From: Panulirus ornatus
Lineage: Eukaryota > Arthropoda > Malacostraca > Decapoda > Palinuridae
DNA: 64,000 bases
NCBI RefSeq assembly: GCF_036320965.1
Contig: NC_092242.1
Coordinates: 68,112,020 to 68,176,019, forward strand
Direction: 5' to 3'
The notes under the pieces are model-generated. The model was given only the letters and a program-made list of their open reading frames with translations, was not told the origin of the DNA and searched no databases. Of the stretch, positions 1 to 10,502 are shown piece by piece (position 1 is the stretch's first letter; every line of letters starts with the position of its first letter). The translations under genes were made by a program, and so were the position numbers.

Positions 1-44
1 TTCTTAACGCTACCTCGCTATCGCGGGAAATGGCGAATAGTATG

Positions 45-60
<16 letters not shown>
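1..60 (-). mobile_element. Retroposon 3' end (A-type), cut by window edge
   Basis: The first 44 bases match, in inverse orientation, the segment at about 29,866-29,913 (shared words CGCTACCTCGCT and GGGAAATGGCGAATAGT). They are followed by a run of 16 A and then a long TA array, the same order of parts as at 29.86 kb and 24.87 kb. The sequence as printed reads towards the A-run, so the element's own 3' end lies on the plus strand, and the strand given is relative to the 29.86-kb copy as printed. Only the terminal part is inside the window. Family membership is seen directly; calling it a retroposon is inference from the poly-A end. Confidence 0.6.

Positions 61-126
<66 letters not shown>
61..126. 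repeat. (TA)n microsatellite
   Basis: An uninterrupted TA array directly after the 16-A run that ends the A-type retroposon. The frames through it (IYIYIY) are artefacts. Confidence 0.97.
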
Positions 127-129
<3 letters not shown>

Positions 130-1975
130 GTGCTGGCTCAGGTGAGACAGATGCCAATATATTCCAAAAGTATTCATACAGTACCGGGAAAATCCGCTCG
201 ACATCTTACAACACCCGGATTTTTACACACATATACACACATATATGGCCCGTTGCTGGGGGACCACTGGTAGATAAATCCTTCCTGTGGACCGCTGTTG
301 GTAACGCTATGTCTCACTATGGGTAATGATGAGAACACCTGCTGATTAAGGTAAGTCTCACTGTGCTCCGTTGTTGGCAGTGTGGGAGATAAAGTTACGG
401 GTCAAGCGGGCAGCACCACCGTCAGCTCAACATGCACCACTATCATCAGTCTCAGGATAGCGTCACCACGTACAGGTATTTTGTTGCAGTGGGACATTGA
501 ATCTGTTCCACTGTGTAACCAGATGTGGCACCAGAACGAAGTGTTTGATGAACACTACCAATAACCAGGTCGGGTAAGAGTGATGACAGGTGTGTTAACA
601 CCTGCGGCCAGGTGCTGATATCCCAGCTGTGGGCCAGGCTATGGTAATAGGCCGGGGTCGGTCGGTCGGTCGGTTTGAGCGATGCGTTCGATCACGCCAC
701 TGACGTAAGTGCATCAAGGTACATGACCACTACATATATATACCTATCAAACTCGCTGCGAATTATTCCCTCTAATTTACAACACCCATTAAATTTCACA
801 CCTTCATTTATACACCGTAAACGGTCAATCAACGCGCAAGCAAAAAATAATTTACAGATTCAGCCTCGATCCGTGCAAAGTAATATATGGGCAAAACTTA
901 ATCAATTACACTCATAACGTGACTGTGCCGTAAACCAAACCCTACGTTCGTCAACATACGGCTTTAGTTTTGCTATAGCGTTCGACAGCGGTAGGGTGAA
1001 ATAAACCACGATTCCAGTTATTACACAGACAAAACTTTACGATGATATAAATCAGAAATCTGCACGGTGTATGGAAACGGCATATTGACCACTCTTAAAG
1101 ATGTGGTGTTGATGTGACCTTTTGGAAAAACGTCTGTGGAAGTGTTCGTCCGTCCCCCAGACCCCATGCATCCTGTGCAGTCCCTCATCCATTCATGGAT
1201 CAACACGTAAGACACGTGCAGCGGTGAGTGCCGCTGACGATGAATCATTGAGCGGAGGAAACCAACAGGGTTTTCGCTTCCTTGACATGTCAAGAGCAGG
1301 GACAGTCTCGGCTCAAACCCTGTAACGTCCCTCTGGACGCCACAGGCGAACGTCTAAATGGCTCAAGACAGCCCTCATCGGAAGCATAAAGCCAGACACC
1401 TCTCACTTGAGGAAGTCAGCGACCCAGAGAACTGAGGTCTCGTCGAAGCCCATGACTGTCGGCCATGTTGCTGCCTAATGTTGCCATGATTTACTTTAAG
1501 AAACCTTGGCGAACTGCACGCAGGCGACCCACAACGGAGACTTCGTGTTCTCAAAAGCCAGGAAAGCTTACGTGGGCTGTGGCTGGCGGACGTCTTCATG
1601 TTAAGTGAACTGCTTGAGACTCAACAGAAAACCTCCCGACGGCCGACGTGTGATCGGGGTATTGGAAATGATTTACAGCCCAACGAGCTATGGCGCTGCT
1701 GGCTTCGGTATTGGGAGGAAACGATGTCTCCCAGTCAGCCGCGGTAACTATGACTGCTGGAGAGGAGCGATGGTGGTGGAACAAAGGGCTCTAGCAACTT
1801 AGGCTAAGATGTCATGCACGAGTTTCACAGATAAACTGCTGGGTTTACCAGAACGCTTTACCTTGACGCTCTGCGGCGTACAAAACTCCACTTTCATTGC
1901 AAATTTTCAAAAAGCAGTCAATAAGTAGAGAGTCACTCATAAATTTCTTACTGCAAGCATACTGATATTTTCTAA
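127..1975. other. No gene recognised
   Basis: About 1.8 kb of mixed-composition sequence. Open frames of up to 98 codons exist on both strands, but none resembles a known protein or has convincing splice context. A short GGTC tandem (GGTCGGTCGGTCGGTCGG) lies at about 657-674. Confidence 0.5.
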
Positions 1976-1979
1976 GTGC

Positions 1980-1996
1980 CCCCCCCCCCCCCCCCA
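1980..1996. repeat. Poly-C run
   Basis: A run of about 17 C. Its length is likely to be unreliable in an assembly. Confidence 0.9.
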
Positions 1997-2525
1997 CCTC
2001 CCAACCCGTCCGGCTAATATTTACACATACCTCACCTCAGTTCTGAAAACGTCCACTGGGGGCGTTGCGCCCATATTGAAAAACAAAAACACTGATGTTA
2101 ATCATCCATCCGGCGACCACACGCTGACAACAACAACAACAATACATTCGAAAGATAAACTCCCACTTGTAAGACTACAGTAAGACTCGACCTTGCTGTC
2201 CGGATCTATTATATGGACACTGCTGACAACCAGGGTAACGTGCTCAGTGCCTTACACAGTATGCAGGAGGTTTACCAGTAGACAGAGAAGTGACCACAAA
2301 CTTACTCAGTGAGTCTCGTGCACTTTCGTAAATCCATTACTTCCCTTTTTATCTCTGTCGTATTCTAGAGGTGTTGAGTGGAAGACTGGCAATAGAAACA
2401 TTCTCGGAAAATGGGTCTTTGGATGTAAATTTTTTACCAAATACTTGTTGCTTTATTATGTTTCCTAAAGGATCCTGCCGTCAGCGAGGATAATAAATCC
2501 TTTGTAAAGCTCTTGACCAGGATGC

Positions 2526-2566
2526 TGACCTTTAGCCTGACCCTTTCAGGATCAGCCGAAAGGTCA
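2526..2566. other. Imperfect hairpin with TGACCTTT arms
   Basis: TGACCTTT (2526-2533) pairs perfectly with AAAGGTCA (2559-2566). The stem continues imperfectly inward (AGCCTGACCC against GGATCAGCC). The same words (GACCTTT, CCTGACCCTT) recur beside the minisatellites at 14.35, 39.28 and 43.59 kb, so this may be a solo copy of that flanking module. Confidence 0.5.
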
Positions 2567-2574
2567 CGACACCA

Positions 2575-2640
2575 TGATGTCTAAGATTCGAACCGCCCTG
2601 CCTCGGGGTCGTACTCCCGTGGTCAGGAGGTCAAATGATA
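2575..2640 (-). mobile_element. Possible tRNA-like SINE head fragment
   Basis: Read on the minus strand, the segment ends in GGCGGTTCGAATCTTA, which fits the polymerase III B-box pattern GGTTCGANNCC. Upstream GC-rich words could be a decayed tRNA-like arm. No credible A-box or cloverleaf can be drawn, so this is a weak call for a tRNA-derived SINE remnant rather than a tRNA gene. Confidence 0.3.
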
Positions 2641-2691
2641 CCTTCTAACACACACACACACACTCACCCATCACGGAGGGCATCGGGGGGG

Positions 2692-2734
2692 CTTCTTCTT
2701 CTTCTTCTTCTTCTTCTTCTTCTTCTTCTTCTTC
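2692..2734. repeat. (TTC)n microsatellite
   Basis: About 14 copies of the triplet, preceded by a short CA tract at about 2,649-2,663. Confidence 0.95.
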
Positions 2735-3515
2735 CCTAGTTTCCTTGGCTTAGATTCTGTTAACACCTTCTCCTCTATTACCTATCCGACGAGAAATCCA
2801 CGAGACTCCACCTCTCATATCTTCGTATCCTAAACCAACTTAATATCACGTACTATACATCCTGGATGATAATATGGCACACTACAGAATATTACCTGCC
2901 CAGCCCTTTCCTCAAAATATTGACAGGACTGTCCATACCGTCTCGCACCTTCACATCCCCACGAGTAAAAAAGAAAAAAATCATTTTGTGTTGATAACAC
3001 AGGAAGTAATAATATATTACTGGAACACTGGGGAAAACATCAGATGAGGCACGTGGAAAACTGCTGCAAAACCTGATGTACATTTTCATTCAGCGTTTCA
3101 TTACGATAATTACGATTGATGCTTCTGCTAATACTGTTGTTATTACTGTTTCTGATGCCACTCTGTGTGTGTGTGTGTCTGTGTGTGTGTGTGTTTTCTT
3201 GAGGGAATTTTGAAGGCAAGTGTATATCACCGTGTCCACATCAACTGGAACAGAACAAAAAAGGCTCCCAGTGCCGCCTGGTATTAATGAGATCGCGAGG
3301 AAAGAGTGAGGGAAGACCTGTCACTGTATGCATAAATGATGCAGTGAAACCGACTGTAATTCAGGGTGACAAATGAACAGCGGGGATCAGGGACGTGACA
3401 CTCGGCTCAGAATACCTGAAATCCAAGAGGAGCCAGTGTTTAATGTGAGTTGGTGGTCCTGAGGCATCAAAATGGACATTTTGAGAACAAAATCCGGAGT
3501 GAATAAGCTTAAAAG
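2735..3515. other. No gene recognised; short GT tract inside
   Basis: Unremarkable sequence apart from an interrupted GT array at 3,164-3,194. No coding signal was recognised. Confidence 0.5.

Positions 3516-3571
<56 letters not shown>
3516..3571. repeat. (CT)n microsatellite
   Basis: A pure CT array of about 28 units. Confidence 0.96.
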
Positions 3572-3573
<2 letters not shown>

Positions 3574-3659
3574 AACAGAAAAAGACGTTTCTCTACGTTC
3601 GAACTCGGTTTTCTTTGATACCTAACATATTCGCCCGCAAGGATGGTGGACTCGTTAGT

Positions 3660-3895
3660 GACGCTGATGTGTTCGTTCGTTCATGTTCGAACCTCATCAC
3701 AGTCGGGATTCGCTTCTTGGATCATTCGAACTTGTTCGTTCATATTCGAACCTCACTAGAGTCGGGATTCACTTCTAAGATGATTCAGGAAGGTTCGTTC
3801 ATGTTCGAACCTCACCAGAGTCGAGATTCACTTCAAAGCTCATTCAAGTTCGTTCATATTCGAACCTTAACCGAGTCGAGATTCACTTCCGCTGA
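3660..3895. repeat. Tandem repeat, about 54-60 bp unit, 4 copies
   Basis: Four direct copies of a unit with two landmarks, TTCATRTTCGAACCT and AGTCGRGATTCACTTC. The word TTCAT recurs at about 3680, 3739, 3799 and 3853, giving spacings of 59, 60 and 54. The 131-codon open frame across this region follows from the repeat and is not supported as a gene. Confidence 0.85.
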
Positions 3896-4398
3896 ACGAC
3901 AACACCTTTGCCATTGTGTACGACAAACGAACGCTTGCTATCGAGGGACCTTTACTATTAGACAAGACACGTGGCCATTCGGTATTATGGGCGAGAGAGA
4001 CAATACATGAATAATGATCCTGAACCTTAGGCATTCACCTCTAAAAGTCCTTTTCCCCCGAAAAGATTTCCACTTGTCCGGAACCAAAGAAAATGAGATG
4101 CCTCATTAGGGCATTACACGTCCCTTTATCAAAACTAAAGAAGGAATATTCTTCTTTTCTTTAAACGTGCGGGCAAAATAACGCCATTATATTTGTCACT
4201 ACGAACTCCGCATGAGAAAGTAAATATTCGATGCTTCTTTAAAAGAAATACACTAGTGAACTAAAAAAGCAGAAGAACAAATTACAAAAATATTTACCCT
4301 CTTACACGTTCACCCTTAAAATGTATCTTCACACCACATCTTATGTAGAAAGATTCATCTGCAACCCCCAACCCCACCCCACCACTGCCATAACAAAG
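3896..4398. other. No gene recognised
   Basis: AT-rich unique sequence with nothing recognisable on either strand. Confidence 0.5.
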
Positions 4399-4399
4399 C

Positions 4400-4461
<62 letters not shown>
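4399..4461. repeat. Poly-C followed by (CT)n
   Basis: Twelve C are followed by about 25 CT units, a compound array. Confidence 0.95.
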
Positions 4462-4464
<3 letters not shown>

Positions 4465-4917
4465 GAAACGGGGAAGACGCATCTAGTCTCTTTCTATCTC
4501 CTCTTTTCTATCTAACGATGAAGTAAGGGACGTAAGCCTCTTGAGTCGTTCGTCTACACTTATATAACCATTGAGCACAGAAGCTAACTTGCGTAAAGTA
4601 TGCTGAGTTGAAAAAAAAAAAGGTACAGAAATTGCTTGTGGTGTAAAAACTAAACGCCAGTGAATAATGACTCAAGAGAGGGAGGGAGAGGGAGAGGGGG
4701 GGATGATGTTGGTAGGGAGGGGGTGCAATTTGAATCTGACTCGATCCAATCAGTGCCGAATCTAATCTGAAATGATTCCATTCACGTCGAATCTAATCAA
4801 AACCGATAGAAGCAACTTAATCCAATTTGATCTTGAAAGCATGTTGATCTCCCTCTTTCCCGTGCAGATCAGAACAGTTCCTGCCCGTGTACATGAGCGC
4901 GGGGGGAGAAAAAAAAA
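4462..4917. other. No gene; purine-rich patch and degenerate AATCTAATC words
   Basis: A G/A-rich low-complexity patch lies at about 4,677-4,726. The next 100 bases repeat loosely spaced words such as CGAATCTAATC and CCAATTTGATC, suggesting an old decayed short tandem repeat. Confidence 0.45.
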
Positions 4918-5232
4918 AGAAAGTATCTTCCCGGATGGGTTCGATGGATTTGAAATGGATCAGTATGACTCGTGTTGTCTCGGTAGGGTTGGTAAGCGTG
5001 TATGAGACAACTTTCCTTATGATTAATTCATGACGACTCCACTTTCTACTTATTTCCATCGAAATATGAAATCGATATAACATTCACTATGACACATGAC
5101 AGCAAGTGTCGCTAGCAATCGATCGATTACAATACCATGAAAGCAGAGCTACCAATGTGAGGTCAGACCATTTACCAAAATCCTTCGTCCGCGCTGTCAT
5201 ACTGTTTCACACAAAAAGAGGTAAGATGTTTT
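4918..5232 (-). repeat. Dispersed repeat family B, copy 1
   Basis: In inverse orientation this segment aligns over its length with 47,292-47,578 and in large part with 41,925-42,178. Shared words include CTTACCAACCCTACCGAG, ATTTCGATGGAAATA, a TGTGTGARACAGTATGACA block and GGGAAGATACTTT. It shares GGTAGC..TGCTTT..ATCGATTGCT with the 41.9-kb copy, which is missing from the 47.3-kb copy. No terminal repeats or poly-A end were recognised. It could be a fragment of a larger mobile element or an old segmental duplication. Confidence 0.75.
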
Positions 5233-5540
5233 TTTTACGCGGGAAAAATCTGTCGGAGGAGAGACGGTGGGTATGTTACGACGCTCGTGGCAGTAATACC
5301 ATACAGTCTCCCTGAGCTGCATCATTACCACCTGTCTCTCATGAACAGCTAAAACGTAGATGCACACTGGACCTGGGCTGAAATTTCTGAGAGGAACTGT
5401 CAAATATATTAATGACTTCAACTTTCTACTTCAGGATCCTTCTCTACAGGACTCCCGCCTTAGCGAAGTCGCGCCGGGAACAGGCGAACACTGGCCTCTT
5501 TTGCTCACATCCATATTCCAGCTCTCACGTATAATGCACC

Positions 5541-5541
<1 letters not shown>
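5233..5541. other. No gene recognised
   Basis: Unique sequence with no recognisable element. Confidence 0.45.

Positions 5542-5601
<60 letters not shown>
5542..5601. repeat. (CA)n-(TA)n compound microsatellite
   Basis: A CA array (to about 5,578) passes directly into a TA array. Confidence 0.96.
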
Positions 5602-6059
5602 TGTACCTTCGGCTCGTATAGGACGAGCAAACTAGCTGTTGCAAAACAACGAAGAAGAACCATTCTGGAGAAGCATGTTACCCCGAGTCGCGCACATGGA
5701 ACCAAGTAATTCCAGCTTGGCTAAGAAATATATTCCTCCGGCTCTTCGGGGAGAATTTCCCCAAGAATAAAAGTTTTGGAGGAGGAAAAAAAATTATACT
5801 ACGATGCCAAGAGAGGAATAAGAATACCTAAAAAAGAGAAAGGAGAAAAATATACTTAAAATATGAATATAATAAGACGAAAAATAAGGTACAGTCTTGG
5901 AGTTTCCTCCCTCCGAGTCATGAGGTTTTGGAGAGACTTGGTTAAGAATATTATCCCCGATGGCTCCGACCTTACCTCCTCACGCTGGTGTCTAGGGCTC
6001 ATCATTCTTACCTCTAGACCCGCTGGCTCGTCTCAGGCTTTGTTGGTTTGCTTGACTCT

Positions 6060-6764
6060 GCGTCTGTCTGGATATTATACGATGTTGGTGTTCGTGGTTC
6101 ATCTTAACCACACTACAGAGGTCTGGCTGAAGCCTTGTTGACACGTTCCACCTATGTCGAATTCTACTTCTGCGGAGTTCGAATGTGTCATCTTGGTCAT
6201 TCCAGTTCAGTCTGGGGTTCTCTTGGTTCGACCCAGGATATGTTAAAGAGCCTCAAGACCTTACCTGTTATTCGTGTCTGGGGTTCAACTTTAGGTAAGC
6301 AGCTTCGTTCCAGGTCCCGTTGCCCCTCTCTCCAACGTTGTCCTGATGGGTCTTAATGTTCGTGTCTGAGGTTCATCTTTTCTCTCGAGGTGCGGAGTTA
6401 GGTCTTCTTGCCTTGACCCACCGTCATCCGAGCCTTACCTCGTACTGTTCGCGGTTCATCTTTACCTAACCACCTCAGGTTAGTCTGGGGCTTTGTTCGC
6501 TCGCTCCACTGCTGTCGATGCCTTCCTTATTAAGGCGTTTCCTTACCCATATCATAGCAACGTCTGTGGCCTCCGTTGCCTCGCTCCACCGTTGTCAAGT
6601 GGGACTTGAGCTAACGTTGGTGTTTGCTCTTAGGGTCTTCTCGCCACGCTTCAGCGTTATCCAAACCTCAATTTACAAAGGTCCTTTGAGCCTTATTCCA
6701 AAGGTGTCCACATATTACATAACGTTGGTGTTCTGTTGCCTCGTTCCAACATTGTCTAGACCTT

Positions 6765-6768
<4 letters not shown>
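6060..6768. repeat. Degenerate long-period tandem region
   Basis: Related phrases recur at irregular spacing: GTTGGTGTTYG, GTGGTTCATCTT, GCCTCGCTCCACCGTTGTC, and GAGCCTTAYCT. They suggest an old tandem array with a unit of roughly 100 bp or more, too diverged to phase by eye. The open frames here are not protein-like. Confidence 0.45.

Positions 6769-6811
<43 letters not shown>
6768..6811. repeat. (CT)n microsatellite
   Basis: A pure CT array of about 21 units. Confidence 0.96.
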
Positions 6812-6812
<1 letters not shown>

Positions 6813-7842
6813 CTCCGCTCCGGCTGGCACATTACCGTTCTTATACCAGCCGGCAATGGATTAGGTAACCTTGGACCCCGGATATCAACGATATATTTTT
6901 GAGGGTACGCGCAACTAGTGCCCCTGCCCGCCTCTGGAACCATTATTTACAGTCCCTCACGTTTCTCACTTCACTGTGGAATTATTCTGGTGTGTAAGTT
7001 GGGAGACGAACCTGATCGTATTTTCTGTATCTTACAGTAAGGGATACAGCCTTTACGTCCACACACCAATGTGTACAGCTTCAAGTGATCTGGAGTGTTT
7101 CCTGTGATTCTGATTTTCTCCTGGTAGTCATGAAAGATCTTGTCTTAGCTCAGTTACCAATTCAGCAAATTATCTTATCGTCCTTGTTTAAGGCGAAGCA
7201 ACACAAGCTTCCATCAGACCGAGAGAAGAACAATAAGTGAAGAAAACAACACTTCCATAAAGAGAGAGAAATACATGAAGTGTTGGCGAACCAAATATAA
7301 GCAGGAAGAAGCTAAGATCTTAACACAGAAAACAAAATCACATATGATAATATTTATACCGTATGACCTATAACACTACATTTCCACTCCTCACTCATTA
7401 TATACACGTAATATCAGACCCCCTAATCGGGTTTCATACGTTTAATTTCTACCCTCTTTCATAATATATATATACATAAATTATGCAGTCCATATTTTCC
7501 GTGAACTACGTATTCTACAGAATTATTTACACGCCTGGAGCGGCTGTGGGGCGCGCGACACGTAACTAATGCAGCAACCTTAATCATACTTCTTGAGCAG
7601 CTACGTACGACTGGTAATCAAAAGGTCCTCTTCTTTTTTTTTTTTTCATTCTGGTCATTACTCACCACTCGTGATCCTAACTGGAATGTGTGTAAAGCCA
7701 GATTACGTCAGATTAGAGTCTGAAGACAAGGGACGAGAGGGAAACAGATGATGTGGCCAGATGATAATTCATCTTTTTAGCTGCTGGATAGATACTCAGA
7801 TAAGTCTCACTGCTGTATATATGTTACTGTTCACAGCAATAT

Positions 7843-7846
<4 letters not shown>
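6812..7846. other. No gene recognised
   Basis: About 1 kb of AT-rich unique sequence. There is a short T-run at about 7,635-7,646. No coding, RNA or mobile-element signal was recognised. Confidence 0.5.

Positions 7847-7905
<59 letters not shown>
7847..7905. repeat. (CT)n microsatellite
   Basis: About 29 CT units. On the minus strand it lies just downstream of the candidate exon at 7,906-8,197. Confidence 0.96.
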
Positions 7906-7907
<2 letters not shown>

Positions 7908-8197
7908 CTGTTTACTGCCTCTCGGCATCGATCCTTGACAGACATACGTACAAGCTCACGGAAGCCATGAGAGGGAAGACCCTCGCCCTCCATACTCCAA
8001 CAGGAACAATCTAAGAAGACGTAAACAGTGACCAGGATTATACCCGCCGTGGCCACGACCAACACCAGCATTCTGTGGGGCAGGTAGGCACGGCATCGAT
8101 AATGCTGCAGTATGGGCACAGCGGCCACCGTCATTTCTGGACGCCCTGGACCGTGGTCAGAATAATCAAGAGCAGAAGAGCGAGTCCTTAAACCCAT
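7906..8197 (-). CDS. Speculative first exon of a type II membrane protein
   Basis: On the minus strand an open frame begins MGLRTRSS at 8,197. A second Met at residue 22 starts MTVAAVPILQ. Residues about 43-62 (MLVLVVATAGIILVTVYVFL) form a clear hydrophobic segment preceded by R/H-rich sequence and followed by a polar stretch with several Cys (DCSCW). A short basic N-terminus, one membrane span and a lumenal stem is the layout of Golgi glycosyl- and sulfotransferases, but no catalytic motif is in reach. A weak donor-like GCA|GTAAAC lies near 7,918, just before the AG array. It could equally be a chance frame. No downstream exon was recognised. Confidence 0.22.
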
Positions 8198-8439
8198 TAC
8201 GCCCTTGCCAGGAGAAACTTGGAATCCACTAACAACCTGTAGGGGGATAGAACGAAGCCTTGACCTTCCCCAGGATGATGCCTACCCCTAGTTATGATGC
8301 TACAGTAGCACCCCCAGATGATATATAATATTCTCTGGGGGGGAAGGGAAGGGCGTGATCCCACCCCGTTACTCCTCAATACGGTGGATCGTCACTATAT
8401 GAATCTATGGGGGAAATGACAGCTCTCTATTAGGATGAA
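8198..8439. other. No gene recognised
   Basis: Unique sequence upstream (minus strand) of the speculative exon. No TATA box or initiator was identified. Confidence 0.4.
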
Positions 8440-9430
8440 TCATGGTCCTCATAAGCTCAAAAGTGATTAGATGGAAGACCCCCCCCATAATCCTTGACGG
8501 ATCTGAATGTGTTCTCACTAATCTCTCGCCCGGGTTGACTTGAGGCCTCACTAATCTCGGACAAGAGTGAATGTGGCTATGATATGATTTCTGAAGGAGT
8601 TGAACATAGTTCTCGTGATCTCAGATGAGGGTTGAATGTTAACTTCTTTAATCATTAACGGGGGCTGACTGTAACCTCGTTAAACCCTGATGGAGCTGAA
8701 CGTAATTTCATTAATCTTTAATGCGGGTTGAAAGTAACCTCACCAATCTCTAGAGGATTTGAATGTAAATTCATTGATCTTTAACAGTGGGGATGGCTGA
8801 ACCCTTATTAATCTTTGACAGGGTTGAAAGTAACTTCATGAATCTTTCATGAGGGTTGAATGTAACCTTACTGATCCCAAACGGAGTTGAATATAGTTTT
8901 AATCACCTCAGAAGAGGTTGAATGTAACTTCATTAACCTTAAATGGGGGGTTGAATGTAAGCTCATTAGTATCTGACGGAGGTGGAAAAAGGGGTTTTAA
9001 TGATTAATGACGAGGATGAATGGAACTTCACTAATCATTAATCTCTGACGGGGTTGAATATCACTTCATTATTCTTTAATGGGGGTTGAATGTAATCTTA
9101 TCAATCTCTGACGAGGATGAATGTAACTTATTATTCTTTTTGTGGGTGTTTTTACACAACCTCATTAATCTCTGAAGGGGGTTAAATGTAACTTCTTTAA
9201 TCTCTAATTGGGGCGGATGTAACCTCATTAATCTCTGACGGGGCTGAAAGTATCTTCATTAATCTTTAGTTGGGGTTGAATGTAACTTCATCAATCGCTG
9301 ATAAGGGGTTCAAACGTACGTCGGTAATCTCCGACGGGAATTAAAACGCTTCGATTAATCCCCAGGCTGAGCGGAAGGTCGTTCCGATAATCTCGAACAC
9401 AGTGATATGTAATCTCGCCTCCTTCAGGAG
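8440..9430. repeat. Degenerate minisatellite, about 32 bp unit, about 30 copies
   Basis: For about 1 kb the phrases GGGTTGAATGTAACTTCA and TTAATCTYTGACGGGG alternate with substitutions and small indels. Measured spacings between successive GGTTGAA landmarks are about 30-33 (for example 8821, 8853, 8884, 8916). The unit is not a fixed multiple of three, so no long frame survives. The edges are fuzzy, and divergence rises towards both ends. Confidence 0.85.
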
Positions 9431-9472
9431 GTTGGAGTCGGGTACAGAAATCAGTTGTGAAGTGGAGTATGT

Positions 9473-9486
9473 CCCCCCCCCCCCCC
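9473..9486. repeat. Poly-C run
   Basis: About 14 C immediately upstream of the TTAGG block. Confidence 0.9.
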
Positions 9487-9490
9487 AGGG

Positions 9491-9525
9491 TAGGTTAGGT
9501 TAGGTTAGGTTAGGTTAGGTTAGGT
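9491..9525. repeat. Interstitial telomere-type (TTAGG)n block
   Basis: Seven perfect copies of the pentamer (phase TAGGT as printed). TTAGG is the telomere repeat of insects and many crustaceans. A 35-base block inside unique sequence is interstitial, not a chromosome end. It may be a plain pentanucleotide microsatellite, a type common in decapods. Confidence 0.9.
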
Positions 9526-9866
9526 GTGAAGAACAAACAAGTGATTTCAGAAAATCAGATAAAAAGAGTAATTCAAGCGCCACTAAATTTCTGAGGACCA
9601 TCACAAGCAACTCCACCATCTCAACCACAAGAACATCTATTGATATTCTCTCCTCTGGTTGATAAGCTTGAGGGCGCTACTGTGTAGGGCACCATCTTAT
9701 CACAAATGTGTGAATCTCTTGAACACTTTCCGCTTAAAGTATCAGCGAGTGACAAACTGGGTCACGAATCTTTCGAATCATAAGACGAAATGAATGCAAC
9801 TCCAAAAACAATGAATCAGTTGCTGTCTCCTACTCTCCCAGTCTTAGTTAACAAAAAAAGGGCAAT
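9526..9866. other. No gene recognised
   Basis: Unique sequence with no element seen. Confidence 0.45.
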
Positions 9867-9936
9867 ACTGGCGTCTATCTACTGGCGTCTATCTACTGGC
9901 GTCTATCTACTAGCATCTATCTACTAGCGTCTGTCT
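9867..9936. repeat. 14-bp tandem repeat, 5 copies
   Basis: Five direct copies of ACTGGCGTCTATCT. The first three are identical and the last two carry substitutions (ACTAGCATCTATCT, ACTAGCGTCTGTCT). Confidence 0.95.
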
Positions 9937-10052
9937 ACTGACCTTAACTGTGTTCTCTACAACCCTGTGAGAACAACAGTACACACAACCCAACTGTTGT
10001 AGCCGCCTGCAGATACGGTTCACATAGCGATGGTCAATAATTCCTCTGGGGC

Positions 10053-10205
10053 GGGAGAGAGAGAGAGAGAGAGAGAAGAGGTGGTGGGGGTGAGGTGGGG
10101 GGTCAAGTGAAGAGGGGGTGGGGTAGGGGGGGTGGGGGGTAAGTTTGTACTGAGCAAACACCAAGGCTTAATACTAGGGAGGGGTGGGGACGCGCGCGCG
10201 CGCGC
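10053..10205. repeat. GA array, G-rich tract and GC alternation
   Basis: (GA)n at about 10,055-10,076 is followed by a G-rich tract to about 10,142 with many runs of three or more G (G-quadruplex potential). A CG alternation (CGCGCGCGCGCGC) at 10,191-10,205 has Z-DNA potential. Confidence 0.9.
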
Positions 10206-10305
10206 CCGCAAGTCATATCATTCGTGCCGTAATACAACTTGAAATCAAATGAGCAGTCACGAACGACCAAGAGGAACAAAAGACGGAACACGAGCGCGAT
10301 GGCGG

Positions 10306-10502
10306 ACGACTCTCACTATGCTAATACAGGATGACTCTCATTGTGCTAATATAGGATGACTCTCATTGTGCTAATACAGGATGACTCTCATTGTGCTAAT
10401 ACAGGATGACTCTCATTGTGCTAATACAGGATGACTCTCATTGTGTTAATACAGGATGACTCTCATTGTGCTAATATAGGATGACTCTCATTGTGTTAAT
10501 AC
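10306..10502. repeat. 25-bp minisatellite, about 8 copies
   Basis: Direct copies of a 25-base unit with the landmark ATGACTCTCATTGTGCTAAT followed by ACAGG. Units start at about 10331, 10356, 10381, 10406, 10431, 10456 and 10481, with an edge copy before. Copies differ at one or two sites (ACAGG/ATAGG, GTGCTAAT/GTGTTAAT), so the array is young. Confidence 0.96.

Noticed and set aside
9491..9525. Chromosome end (true telomere)
   Set aside because: Only seven pentamers, flanked by kilobases of ordinary sequence on both sides.
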